Shown here: positions 1 to 7,993 of the stretch, one piece after another | Position numbering within the stretch: position 1 is the stretch's first letter | Layout: the number at the start of each line of letters is the position of its first letter | DNA from: Streptomyces regalis | GTDB taxonomy: Bacteria > Actinomycetota > Actinomycetes > Streptomycetales > Streptomycetaceae | Direction of reading: 5' to 3' | DNA length: 40,790 bases | NCBI RefSeq assembly: GCF_001509475.1 | Contig: NZ_LLZG01000405.1 | Span: 1-40,790, forward strand | The notes under the pieces: model-generated | Seen by the model: only the letters and a program-made list of their open reading frames with translations | Database searches by the model: none | Told to the model about the DNA's origin: nothing | Translations under genes and position numbers: made by a program

Positions 1-21
1 TCCGAGCCACTCCCGGCGACG

Positions 22-37
22 GTGGGCCGTGGCCCAC
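22..37. other. Perfect GC palindrome at the window edge
   Basis: GTGGGCC-GT-GGCCCAC is a 7-bp stem with a 2-nt loop. It lies 150 bases beyond the stop codon of the reverse-strand sugar-binding protein gene, so it could be part of its terminator, but it has no T-run. I see no gene in positions 1-187; anything coding here would extend outside the window. Confidence 0.3.
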
Positions 38-187
38 GGGCGCGTGTTTAAGCTGCCGCCGCACTGCGGCCGGATGGCTTGGCTTTCGCCACCCGGCCAC
101 CACTCAACCTACCAACGCCCACTGACAGCCGCTGACGAATACCGAAACTCCCGGTAGCAGCTTTCACCCCCCCCACCGACAAGCGAC

Positions 188-1546
188 CTACTCCGCACTC
201 TCCGCCCGCGCAGCCGTCGACTGCAGCTGCCCCAGGATCGCCGACGGACTGCCCCCGGACGAGACCGTCTTGCCGATGCGCTTCTTGATGTCCGCGCTGA
301 CCGCTGCCCAGGAGGTCCGGCCGACCGGATAGAGCTCGGACAGCGGAAGTTCCTCGAGGAAGGGCTTGAGGTCGGCGTCCCCCTTGGCCCCGGTCATCAC
401 CGTGGACGCGGAATTCGTGACGGGCAGCAGGTCGTACTCACGGGAGAAGTCGAGGACGTTCTGCTTGTCGTAGACGAAGTCGAGGAACTCGCCGACCTGC
501 TCGGCATGGCCGTTCTGCTTGAAGGCCATCATCCAGTCGGCCACGCCCATGGACATCTTGGTCGGGCCGTCCGTCCCGGGCATGGGCACCATGCCGAACT
601 TCACGCCCTGCTTCGCGGCCATCTGCATCAGCGAGGGGTGGCCGTTGAGCATGCCGACGTCCCCGTCCGCGAAGGCCGAGAACGCGTCGGCCCGGTTGAG
701 CTCGCCGGGCGCGACCGGGCCCGTGAGCCCCTTGCCGACCAGGTTGTTCTTGAGCCAGTCGAAGGTGGCGACGTTCTCGGCGGAGTCGATGCTGTACGTG
801 CCGAGGTCGAAGTCGGTGTAGCCGCCCCCGCCGCTGAGCAGCCACTGCATCGTCTCGGCCTGCGCCTCCTCGGGCCCGAGGGGCAGCGCGTACGGGTACT
901 TCACGCCCTCCGCCTTGAGTGCCTCGGCGTCGGCGGCCAGCTCCTTCCAGGTCGTCGGCGCGGTGAGGCCCGCCTTCTGGAAGAGGGTCTTGTTGTAGAA
1001 GAGCAGGCGCGTGGAGGAGGCGAACGGTATGCCGTACTGCACCCCGTTGACCTGCCCGGCGTCCGCGAGCTGCGAGACGAAGTCGGCCTGGACGGGGATG
1101 GAGAGCAGGTCGTCGGCCTCGTAGAGGAGGTCCTTCGCGGCGTAGTCCGCGTATGCGCCGATCTGCGCCATGTCCGGCGCCTTCCCGGCGTCGACCATCT
1201 CCTTGACCTTGGCGTCGACGTCGTTCCAGGAGTACACGGTGACGTCGATGCGTACGCCGGCGTGCTCCTCCTCGTACTCCTTGACGAGCTTGTCCCAGTA
1301 CTTCTGGGAACTGTTCTCCTCGCTGTCCCCGTAGTCCGCGGCGACCAGCTTCAGCGTCACCTCGTCCGAACCACCGGTCAGCCCGCCGCAGCCGCCCAGG
1401 GCCGCCGTCAGGCCCAGCGCGGCCATCGCCGCGATCGTCCCCGTACGCCCTGTACGCCTCGTACTCCTCGTACGCCCGGTACGCCTACGCCGCTGCACGC
1501 AAACCCGCCCCACACCCATGTTCGAAACTTTCGAAACGTCATACAT
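188..1546 (-). CDS. Sugar ABC transporter substrate-binding lipoprotein
   Basis: Extracellular solute-binding protein family 1. It would capture a sugar or oligosaccharide outside the membrane and deliver it to an ABC permease. The N-terminus is Arg-rich, followed by a hydrophobic stretch ending in a lipobox (ALGGC), so it is predicted to be a lipoprotein. The mature part has typical features: an early DYGDSEENSS region, WNDVDAKVKEMVDAGKAPDM, and FLDFVYDKQN near the C-terminus. Starts are ambiguous. ATG 1546 has a weak G-run 4 bases upstream; ATG 1519 gives a shorter signal sequence and would leave the CGAAACTTTCG palindrome just upstream. No permease genes are adjacent, so it may use permeases elsewhere together with MsiK, encoded at the other end of the window. 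The divergent position against nagK with dre-like sites between suggests an amino-sugar link, but the ligand cannot be read from sequence. Confidence 0.9.
   Translation of the reverse strand: MYDVSKVSNMGVGRVCVQRRRRTGRTRSTRRTGRTGTIAAMAALGLTAALGGCGGLTGGSDEVTLKLVAADYGDSEENSSQKYWDKLVKEYEEEHAGVRIDVTVYSWNDVDAKVKEMVDAGKAPDMAQIGAYADYAAKDLLYEADDLLSIPVQADFVSQLADAGQVNGVQYGIPFASSTRLLFYNKTLFQKAGLTAPTTWKELAADAEALKAEGVKYPYALPLGPEEAQAETMQWLLSGGGGYTDFDLGTYSIDSAENVATFDWLKNNLVGKGLTGPVAPGELNRADAFSAFADGDVGMLNGHPSLMQMAAKQGVKFGMVPMPGTDGPTKMSMGVADWMMAFKQNGHAEQVGEFLDFVYDKQNVLDFSREYDLLPVTNSASTVMTGAKGDADLKPFLEELPLSELYPVGRTSWAAVSADIKKRIGKTVSSGGSPSAILGQLQSTAARAESAE
1523..1533. promoter_or_regulatory. CGAAACTTTCG palindrome, LacI-type operator candidate
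   Basis: The palindrome CGAAA-C-TTTCG sits at the 5' end of the sugar-binding protein gene. It resembles the CGAAANTTTCG sequence known from hemicellulose and xylan utilisation genes of actinomycetes. It falls inside codons if translation starts at 1546 and directly upstream if it starts at 1519. The similarity is recalled, not searched. Confidence 0.45.
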
Positions 1547-1556
1547 ATTGCCCCCA

Positions 1557-1572
1557 TAAGGTCTACACCACG
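1557..1572. promoter_or_regulatory. dre-like DasR operator 1
   Basis: On the reverse strand the core reads TGGTGTAGACCT, matching the DasR-responsive element core TGGTCTAGACCA at 10 of 12 positions. DasR is the GntR-family regulator of chitin and N-acetylglucosamine use in Streptomyces. It lies in the divergent spacer between the sugar-binding protein gene and nagK and could act on both. Confidence 0.7.
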
Positions 1573-1574
1573 TA

Positions 1575-1590
1575 AGTGGACTAGACCTCT
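1575..1590. promoter_or_regulatory. dre-like DasR operator 2
   Basis: AGTGGACTAGACCTCT carries the core TGGACTAGACCT, again 10 of 12 matches to the dre core. It is centred 18 bases from the first site and about 36 bases upstream of the nagK GTG, the position expected for repression of the nagK-nagA operon. Confidence 0.75.
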
Positions 1591-1617
1591 CGCGGGTGCG
1601 CAAGCCACACTGTCCCC

Positions 1618-2586
1618 GTGAGACATGTCATCGCCCTCGATGTGGGCGGCACCGGGATGAAGGCCGCCCTGGCGGGAGCGAGCGGCGTCGCGCCTCGTGC
1701 GGGCACACCCTCCCTGCCCCACCAGGCCCGCCGCCCGACCGGGCGTGAGCGCGGGCCGGACGCGGTCGTCGAGGGCATCCTCGACTTCGCCGCGGAGCTG
1801 CGCGCGTACGGCGAACAGCACTTCGGCGAGCCCGCGGCCGCCGTCGGCGTCGCCGTCCCCGGCATCGTCGACGAGGAGCGCGGCATCGCCGCCTACTCGG
1901 CCAACCTGGGCTGGCGGGACGTACCCCTGCGGCAGCTGCTCACCGAACGGCTCGGCGGCATCCCGGTCGCCCTCGGCCACGACGTGCGCACCGGCGGTCT
2001 CGCGGAGGGCCGCATCGGCGCGGGCAAGGGCGCCGACCGTTTCCTCTTCGTGCCGCTCGGCACCGGGATCGCCGGCGCCATCGGCATCGACGGCCGGGTG
2101 GAGGCGGGTGCGCACGGCTTCGCGGGCGAGATCGGCCACATCGTCGTACGGCCCGGCGGGCCCGCCTGTCCGTGCGGGCAGCGCGGCTGCCTGGAGCGGT
2201 TCGCGTCCGCGGCGGCGGTGAGCGAGGCGTGGGCCGCCGCCTGCGGGGACCCGGAGGCGGACGCGGCGGACTGCGCCAAGGCCGTCGCATCCGGTGATCC
2301 GAACGCCGTACGGGTATGGCAGGAGGCCGTGGACGCCCTCGCCGACGGCCTGGTCACCGCCCTCACCCTGCTGGACCCGCGCACCCTGATCATCGGTGGC
2401 GGGCTCGCCGAGGCCGGGGAAACCTTGTTCACACCGCTACGGGACGCCGTCCGTCGGCGGGTGACTTTCCAGAAGCTGCCGGAGATCGTCCCCGCGGCCC
2501 TGGGGGACACGGCGGGATGCCTGGGTGCCGGCCTATTGGCCTGGGACCTCCTAGGCCACACCAACAGTACGGAGGTAGCTCCCTGA
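1618..2586 (+). CDS. nagK: N-acetylglucosamine kinase, ROK family
   Basis: Phosphorylates intracellular N-acetylglucosamine to GlcNAc-6-P, the substrate of NagA encoded next. At 322 residues it has normal ROK length. Motifs: N-terminal phosphate loop DVGGTGMKAAL, catalytic-region GHDVRTGGLAEGRIGAGKG, a second phosphate motif VPLGTGIAGA, and the ROK zinc signature GEIGH followed by CPCGQRGCLE. It starts at GTG 1618 with no convincing Shine-Dalgarno upstream, so translation may be leaderless or weak. The stop overlaps the nagA start (TGATG), implying coupled translation. The kinase assignment rests on the ROK motifs plus adjacency to nagA and dre sites; a glucokinase-like activity cannot be excluded from sequence alone. 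Confidence 0.88.
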   Translation: MRHVIALDVGGTGMKAALAGASGVAPRAGTPSLPHQARRPTGRERGPDAVVEGILDFAAELRAYGEQHFGEPAAAVGVAVPGIVDEERGIAAYSANLGWRDVPLRQLLTERLGGIPVALGHDVRTGGLAEGRIGAGKGADRFLFVPLGTGIAGAIGIDGRVEAGAHGFAGEIGHIVVRPGGPACPCGQRGCLERFASAAAVSEAWAAACGDPEADAADCAKAVASGDPNAVRVWQEAVDALADGLVTALTLLDPRTLIIGGGLAEAGETLFTPLRDAVRRRVTFQKLPEIVPAALGDTAGCLGAGLLAWDLLGHTNSTEVAP

Positions 2587-3821
2587 TGGCAGCCCACCCA
2601 GGGGCGCGGGACAGCGCCAATATGCGGCTCCGCCGCGGGGCGCGACCAGCCACGACGCACCAGCAGCCCGCGACGGGCCGAACCCCCCTGGTGCTCTCCG
2701 GCGCCAACGTGGTCATGCCGACGGGAACCCTCAAAGAGGGCCAAGTGATCGTCGACGGCACCCGAATCGCCGGCACAGCCCCAGAGAACGCTCACCACAT
2801 CGACCTCACCGGCCACTGGCTCCTGCCGGGCTTCGTGGACATCCACAACCACGGCGGCGGCGGAGCCTCGTTCACTTCAGGCACGCCGGACGACGTAGTC
2901 ACCGGCATCCACACCCACCGCCTGCACGGCACCACCACCCTCGTCGCCTCCACGGTGACCGGCGACATGGACTTCCTGACCCAGCGAGCCGGCCTCCTCT
3001 CCGAACTGGCCGAACAGGGCGACATCGCGGGCATCCACTTCGAGGGCCCGTTCATCTCCCCGTGCCGCAAGGGCGCGCACTCCGAGGAACTGCTGCGCGA
3101 CCCCGACCCGGCGGAGGTCCGCAAGCTGATCGACGCGGCGCGCGGCAGGGCCACGATGGTCACCCTGGCCACCGAACTGCCGGGCGGCCTCGACTCCGTA
3201 CGCCTGCTCGCCGATCACGGCGTCATCGCGGCGATCGGGCACACGGACGCGACGTACGAGCAGACGGTGGAGGCGATCGAGGCGGGCGCGACGGTCGCCA
3301 CGCACCTCTTCAACGCGATGCCGCCGCTCGGCCACCGCGAGCCGGGCCCGATCGCGGCCCTGCTGGAGGACGAGCGGGTGACCGTCGAGCTGATCAACGA
3401 CGGCACCCACCTGCACCCCGCGGCCCTTCAGCTGGCGTTCCGTCACGCGGGCGCGGACCGGGTCGCGTTCATCACGGACGCGATGGACGCGGCGGGCTTC
3501 GGCGACGGCCGCTACATGCTCGGCCCGCTGGAGGTCGAGGTGGCCGATGGCGTCGCACGCCTCGTGGAAGGCGGCTCGATCGCGGGCTCGACCCTCACCC
3601 TGGACCGCGCCTTCAAGCGGGCGGTGACGATCGACCGGCTGCCCGTCGAGGACGCGGTGGCGGCCCTGTCCGCCAACCCCGCCAAGCTGCTCGGCCGATA
3701 CGACCGCATCGGCTCCCTGGAACCGGGCAAGGACGCCGACCTGGTAGTCCTGGACGCCGACTTCGACCTCAAGGGCGTGATGCGCCGGGGCGAATGGGTG
3801 GTTGAGCCCCAACTAGGGTGA
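2586..3821 (+). CDS. nagA: N-acetylglucosamine-6-phosphate deacetylase
   Basis: Hydrolyses GlcNAc-6-P to glucosamine-6-P and acetate. It is an amidohydrolase-fold protein with the metal-binding HNHGG, FEGPF, IGHTDA, THLFNAMPPL, ELINDGTHLHP and FITDAMDAAG motifs in order, and the C-terminal composite sheet (LEPGKDADLVVLDADF). The predicted start, ATG 2586, has GGAGG ten bases upstream and overlaps the nagK stop. It gives 411 residues, about 35 longer at the N-terminus than the conserved body, which begins near LVLSGANVV. That extension is encoded by a dispersed GC-rich repeat (2597-2675) inserted in frame between ribosome-binding site and body. An internal GTG near 2690 would restore the usual N-terminus but lacks a clear ribosome-binding site. 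Confidence 0.95.
   Translation: MAAHPGARDSANMRLRRGARPATTHQQPATGRTPLVLSGANVVMPTGTLKEGQVIVDGTRIAGTAPENAHHIDLTGHWLLPGFVDIHNHGGGGASFTSGTPDDVVTGIHTHRLHGTTTLVASTVTGDMDFLTQRAGLLSELAEQGDIAGIHFEGPFISPCRKGAHSEELLRDPDPAEVRKLIDAARGRATMVTLATELPGGLDSVRLLADHGVIAAIGHTDATYEQTVEAIEAGATVATHLFNAMPPLGHREPGPIAALLEDERVTVELINDGTHLHPAALQLAFRHAGADRVAFITDAMDAAGFGDGRYMLGPLEVEVADGVARLVEGGSIAGSTLTLDRAFKRAVTIDRLPVEDAVAALSANPAKLLGRYDRIGSLEPGKDADLVVLDADFDLKGVMRRGEWVVEPQLG
2597..2675. repeat. Dispersed GC-rich repeat, copy A (inside nagA)
   Basis: About 79 bases beginning GGGGCGCGGGACAGC and containing ATGCGGCTCCGCCGC. It matches the stretch at 22687-22766 with only scattered differences. Similar strings occur widely between streptomycete genes, from memory. 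Here it is translated as the first part of NagA (MRLRRGARPATTHQQ). Confidence 0.8.
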
Positions 3822-3839
3822 TGTGTCCTGCTGTTGGGG

Positions 3840-3875
3840 GCGGCGGTTGTCCTGGGAGACTGGGACGGCCGCCGC
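3840..3875 (+). terminator. Imperfect hairpin after nagA
   Basis: GCGGCGG pairs with CCGCCGC, with an inner GTCC/GGAC pairing, 18 bases past the nagA stop and before a TCGTTTGG stretch. A plausible but imperfect terminator separating nagKA from the sugar kinase. Confidence 0.4.
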
Positions 3876-3935
3876 TCGTTTGGCATGATCGGGCTTCTTC
3901 GCATTTCTGAACTTCTTCGGGGGAGGTCGGCCCAG

Positions 3936-4865
3936 GTGATCCTCACGGTCACGCTGAACACCGCTCTCGACATCACCTATCGCGTACGGACGCTACGACC
4001 CCATGCGTCCCACCGCGTCTCCGAGGTGACCGAACGCCCCGGCGGCAAGGGCCTGAACGTGGCCCGGGTGCTGGCGGCCCTCGGCCACGAGGTGACGGTC
4101 ACGGGCTTCGCGGGCGGCGCGACGGGACGAGTCGTACAGGAGCAGCTGACGAAGACCCCCGGTGTGGTGGACGCCCTGGTCCCGGTGACGGGCGCGACCC
4201 GACGCACGATCGCCGTCGTTGACGACCACACCGGCGACACGACCCAGCTCAACGAACCCGGCCCGACGATCACGCCGGCCGAGTGGTCCGCCTTCCAGGA
4301 GTCCTACGAGGATCTCGTCACCTCGGCCTCCGCGGTGGCCCTGTGCGGCAGCCTGCCGCCGGGCGTGCCGGTGGGGGCGTACGCCGGTCTGGTACGGGCC
4401 GCACGCGCGGCGGAGGTTCCGGTGCTGCTGGACACCAGCGGCGAGGCACTGCGCCGGGGCATCGCCGCCCGCCCCGACATCATCAAGCCCAACGCCGACG
4501 AACTGGCCGAACTCACCGGCTCCCACGAGCCGCTGCGCGCCACGCAGGACGCCCGCCGCCGCGGCGCCCGAGCGGTGGTCGCCTCTCTCGGCGAGGCAGG
4601 CCTCCTGGCCCTGACCCCCGAGGGCCGCTGGCAAGCCACCCCACCCACCCGCGTCCACGGCAACCCGACCGGCGCCGGCGACGCGGCGGTCGCGGGCCTG
4701 CTGTCGGGCCTGGTGGAGCACATGCCGTGGCCGGACCGGCTGGCCCGGGCAGCGGCGCTGAGCGCGGCGAGCGTGGTGGCGCCGGTGGCAGGGGAGTTCG
4801 ACCAGCGGGCTTACGGGGAGTTGCTGGGGCGGGTGGCGGTTACGGGGAAAGTCAGCGCGGCCTGA
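3936..4865 (+). CDS. PfkB-family 1-phosphofructokinase-like hexose kinase
   Basis: Ribokinase/PfkB fold of the 1-phosphofructokinase and tagatose-6-phosphate kinase branch: ILTVTLNTALDITY at the N-terminus, PfkB signature 1 GGKGLNVARVLAALGHEVTVTG, and signature 2 NPTGAGDAAVAGL, whose Asp is the catalytic base. It probably phosphorylates a sugar phosphate with ATP in the cytoplasm. GTG 3936 was chosen because GGAGG lies nine bases upstream and the family motif starts there; an upstream ATG at 3834 would add 34 atypical residues. The size, 309 residues, is normal. Its position after nagA suggests sugar catabolism, but no fructose PTS genes are beside it, so the exact substrate is open. Confidence 0.88.
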   Translation: MILTVTLNTALDITYRVRTLRPHASHRVSEVTERPGGKGLNVARVLAALGHEVTVTGFAGGATGRVVQEQLTKTPGVVDALVPVTGATRRTIAVVDDHTGDTTQLNEPGPTITPAEWSAFQESYEDLVTSASAVALCGSLPPGVPVGAYAGLVRAARAAEVPVLLDTSGEALRRGIAARPDIIKPNADELAELTGSHEPLRATQDARRRGARAVVASLGEAGLLALTPEGRWQATPPTRVHGNPTGAGDAAVAGLLSGLVEHMPWPDRLARAAALSAASVVAPVAGEFDQRAYGELLGRVAVTGKVSAA

Positions 4866-4868
4866 CGG

Positions 4869-5825
4869 CTACGACTCGACCCAGCCCTTCACCAGCCACA
4901 TCTGGTCGAGGAGGGCGTCGCACTGGTTCCCCTGCTCACACGACACCTTGATCGTGTTCGTGCCCTTGTTGAGCTGGATCCAGTTGTACGTCTTCGTCCA
5001 GCCCTTCTCGTAGTCACCGTCGCCGGCGTGCGCCCAGTTCTTCAGGCCGACCGGGGTGCTGGCCGGAGTGTCGTTGACCGTGAGCGTGGCGTTCTGGTCC
5101 TTGCCGGGGACGCTGTAGCCGACGTACACCGTGTACTTGCCGGACTTCGGGATGTCGCTGACCGTCCAGGTGACCGAGGAGCCGACCCGGTTGAAGCCCT
5201 GGACGTAGACGCCGCCGTCCGCCTTGGCGCCCTTGACGTCGGACGCGAGGCCCGCGGTGCCGCCGAGGGCCAGGGCCTTGGCATCGATCGTCGGCAGGTC
5301 GTCCTCCGCCGCCTGACTGTTGCTGTTCGACGGGCTCGGCGCGCTGCTCTGCTGGGACTGCGTCGGGGTCGAGTCCGCCTCGTTGTTCTTGTCGCCCTTG
5401 TCGTCGTCGCCGCTCAGAATCGCCACGCCGATGCCGATGACGACCGCCGCGACGACCGCGATCGCGCCGATCAGCAGGCCCTTGGTGTTGGGGCCCCCGC
5501 CGCGGCCGGACCCGCTGCCGCCGCTGTACGCCGGCTGCTGCTGGGCCGTCGGTGCGCCGCCGGGGTGGGTCTCCGGGGCCGCGTAGTGCGCGTTCGGCTG
5601 GCCGTACGCGCCCTGCTGCTGCGGTATCTGGCCGTAGGGCGCCGTCGGCTGCTGCTGGCCGTACTGGCGCTGGCCGACGGCTCGCGCCCGGTTGACCGAG
5701 CCGGGGTAGCCGTAGCCCCCGCCTCCGGAAGGGGGCTGGGCTCCGTTGGCCTGCCCGTCGGCGTAGAGGTAGCCGAACGGGTCGTCGTCCTCGGGCGTGC
5801 TTGCGCCGTTGTTGCCGGACGTCAT
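4869..5825 (-). CDS. Membrane-anchored protein with carbohydrate-binding-like C-terminal domain
   Basis: It has three parts. Residues 1-115 are a Gly/Gln/Pro/Tyr-rich cytoplasmic segment with an acidic DDDPFGYLYADG start. Residues 116-138 are one transmembrane helix. A Ser/Asn-rich linker leads to a C-terminal beta-sandwich of about 130 residues resembling CBM6/35-type modules (VYVQGFNRVGSSVTWTV, KYTVYVGYSVPG, WIQLNKGTNTIKVSC, DALLDQMWLV), with two Cys that could form a disulfide. Topology predicts an extracellular sugar-binding domain. ATG 5825 is preferred over the in-frame GTG 5843 because GAGGAG lies ten bases before it. Its stop is only three bases from the stop of the convergent sugar kinase gene. 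No catalytic motif is visible; ligand unknown. Confidence 0.75.
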   Translation of the reverse strand: MTSGNNGASTPEDDDPFGYLYADGQANGAQPPSGGGGYGYPGSVNRARAVGQRQYGQQQPTAPYGQIPQQQGAYGQPNAHYAAPETHPGGAPTAQQQPAYSGGSGSGRGGGPNTKGLLIGAIAVVAAVVIGIGVAILSGDDDKGDKNNEADSTPTQSQQSSAPSPSNSNSQAAEDDLPTIDAKALALGGTAGLASDVKGAKADGGVYVQGFNRVGSSVTWTVSDIPKSGKYTVYVGYSVPGKDQNATLTVNDTPASTPVGLKNWAHAGDGDYEKGWTKTYNWIQLNKGTNTIKVSCEQGNQCDALLDQMWLVKGWVES

Positions 5826-5945
5826 CCCTTGGGTACTCCTCACCAGGTGCGGGCGGATGCGATACGTGGGGTCAGAACGGCGAGCCTACCCGCTCCTGCT
5901 GACCCAAACGGGTGACTCGGATCGCATCAGCTCGCTGACCTGGGG

Positions 5946-7601
5946 TTACCCAGCGCGTCTGTGCTGTTTGGGACGAGATCGTTTCTCTACGTACATCCGC
6001 TCGTCGGCGGACTTCAACACTTCGTCCGCAGTCATCCCGCAGTGTGCCCACCCGATACCGAAACTGGCGCCGACGCGGACCGCCCGGCCCTCGGCCCGGA
6101 TGGGCTGGATGATCTCGTTGCGCAGCCGTACGGCGAGGTCCTGGGCGTCGGCCCGGCCGAGCCCGTCGGCGAGGATCACGAACTCGTCGCCGCCGAGCCG
6201 GGCGACGGTGTCACCGTCGCGGACCCCGCGCGTCAGCCGCCTGGCCACCTCGATGAGAACCGCGTCACCCGCGTTGTGCCCGAACCGGTCGTTGATCGAC
6301 TTGAAGCCGTCGAGGTCGCAGAAGAGGACCGCGAGCCCCTTGGCGCCGTCGTCGCGCCCGCCCTCGACCGGGGCGATGGTGTGCTCGTGGTGGTCGTAGG
6401 CGTCGTACGCCGCCGCGCCGGGGAAGTCGAAGCCGTGGCCGTTGGCGTCGTAGACGGCGGGGTGGCCGTAGGCCGCGTCCGTGGACTCCAGGGCGCCCGC
6501 GTGGGTGGGGCGCTGGCACAGGCGCGCGGCGAGGCGGGAGCGCAGCTCGGCGGAGTTCGGCAGGCCGGTGAGGGAGTCGTGGGAGGCGCGGTGGGCGAGC
6601 TGGAGCTCGCGGCGCTTGCGCTCCTCGATGTCCTCGACGTGGGTGAGCAGGAAGCGGGGGCCGTCGGCGGCGTCGGCGACGACGGAGTTACGGAGGGAGA
6701 CCCACACGTAGGTGCCGTCGCGGCGGCCCAGGCGCAGCTCCGCGCGGCCGCCCTCCGCGGACGTACGCAGCAGCGTGCCGATGTCCTCTGGGTGGACGAG
6801 GTCGGAGAAGGAGTAGCGGCGCATCGCGGAGGCGGGGCGGCCGAGGAGACGGCACAGCGCGTCGTTGGTGCGCAGGATCCGGCCGTGCTGGTCGCCGCCC
6901 ATCTCGGCGATGGCCATGCCGGAGGGGGCGTACTCGAAGGCCTGCCTGAAGCTTTCCTCACTCGCGCGCAGCGCTTGCTGCTCGCGCTCGAGCCGGACCA
7001 GTGCCCGCTGCATATTCGCGCGTAGACGTGCGTTGCTGATGGCGATGGCGGCCTGGAACGCGTACATCTGGAGCGCCTCGCGCCCCCACGCACCCGGCAG
7101 CCGGCCGTTGCGCGGCCGGTCCACGGACAGGACCCCGATCAGCTCGCCGCACGCGCTGCCCTGCACGCCCGGCGTGTACATCGGCGCGAAGAGCCGGTCG
7201 CTCGGGTGCCACTCGTCCTCGAAGCGGGGCGCGGGTCCGTCGGTGTACCACTGCGGTACGTCGTCGTCGTCGAGTATCCAGCCCTCGGTGTGCGGGATGA
7301 AGACCAGGTCGCCCCAGCGCTCGCCCATGGTCAGCCGGCGCTCCCAGGAGTCACGGGAGCCGACACGGCCGGTGATGAGGGCCTCGGCGGCGGGGTTGCC
7401 GGAGAAGGCGGCGACGACGAGATCGCCGTCGGGGCGTACGAGGTTGACGCACGCGAGCTCATAGCCGAGGCCGGCGACAACGCCGTCGGCGACGGTCTGC
7501 AGCGTGTCTGCCAGGCTGCGGGCCGTGTTCATGTCCGCCATGACCTGGTGCACTTGTCGCAGGGTGGCAAGACGGACGTACGGCTCCGACTCGGTCTCCA
7601 T
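5946..7601 (-). CDS. cdgB: GAF-PAS-GGDEF diguanylate cyclase, CdgB-like
   Basis: Makes cyclic di-GMP from two GTP. Order: N-terminal helix, GAF sensor (about residues 20-190), short coiled coil (MQRALVRLEREQQALRAS), PAS/PAC (about 215-325, FEYAPSGMAIAE to LTHVEDIEERKRREL), an Asp/His/Tyr-rich insert, then GGDEF. The active-site GGDEF is intact at residues 470-474, and the product-inhibition site RxxD (RDGD, 461-464) lies five residues before the ARL-GGDEF strand, so feedback inhibition is expected. Domain order and length match S. coelicolor CdgB (SCO4281), a BldD target affecting development. A BldD-box-like palindrome 142 bases upstream supports this. There is no EAL domain. The low-complexity insert between PAC and GGDEF is unusual in composition. 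Confidence 0.92.
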   Translation of the reverse strand: METESEPYVRLATLRQVHQVMADMNTARSLADTLQTVADGVVAGLGYELACVNLVRPDGDLVVAAFSGNPAAEALITGRVGSRDSWERRLTMGERWGDLVFIPHTEGWILDDDDVPQWYTDGPAPRFEDEWHPSDRLFAPMYTPGVQGSACGELIGVLSVDRPRNGRLPGAWGREALQMYAFQAAIAISNARLRANMQRALVRLEREQQALRASEESFRQAFEYAPSGMAIAEMGGDQHGRILRTNDALCRLLGRPASAMRRYSFSDLVHPEDIGTLLRTSAEGGRAELRLGRRDGTYVWVSLRNSVVADAADGPRFLLTHVEDIEERKRRELQLAHRASHDSLTGLPNSAELRSRLAARLCQRPTHAGALESTDAAYGHPAVYDANGHGFDFPGAAAYDAYDHHEHTIAPVEGGRDDGAKGLAVLFCDLDGFKSINDRFGHNAGDAVLIEVARRLTRGVRDGDTVARLGGDEFVILADGLGRADAQDLAVRLRNEIIQPIRAEGRAVRVGASFGIGWAHCGMTADEVLKSADERMYVEKRSRPKQHRRAG

Positions 7602-7993
7602 GCTCGCCCTCCCCCCGAGACCTCGCAGCGAATCAAGGGTGCTCTTCGGCGCTTCTTAATCGATCGTGCCCTTGTAGCTTCCCCGCCACTGAATCACAGC
7701 GCGCTGCCCACTCGGTACACAGGGTCAACAATTAATGCCCCTTGTGACTCAAGTCACAGGAAAACGTGAACAATTGAGCGGCGTTTCTGCGTTTTTCCTG
7801 TGCGTTTCCTGAACGTGAACTTGGTGCGTGTGTGGAGGTGCCGCGAAACGCCTCTGAACAGGTATGCCGAGAGCCGTCCGAGGTTCCGCAAGCCTTCCCG
7901 TGGTCCTAGGCCCAGGTCCTAGGACCGTGTCCCGGGTCCGTTCTCGGGCGAAGGGCCGATGTGGTGAGTGCGGGGTGACATTAGCGTTTTGGC
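7602..7993. other. Divergent promoter spacer between cdgB and the flavin reductase gene
   Basis: About 390 bases without a convincing gene and clearly richer in A/T than the surroundings. It holds the TGTGACTCAAGTCACA palindrome and a stretch with several GTGAAC/CGTGAAC and TTTCCTG repeats (7765-7820). It presumably carries the promoters of both divergent genes. Confidence 0.6.
7743..7758. promoter_or_regulatory. Perfect 16-bp palindrome, BldD-box candidate
   Basis: TGTGACTCAAGTCACA is a perfect palindrome. The GTNAC half-sites facing each other fit the BldD binding pattern (TNACNC...GNGTNA type), and cdgB is an established BldD target in Streptomyces. It lies about 142 bases upstream of the cdgB start. 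CRP/FNR-type proteins also favour GTGA...TCAC palindromes, so Crp is an alternative. Confidence 0.6.
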
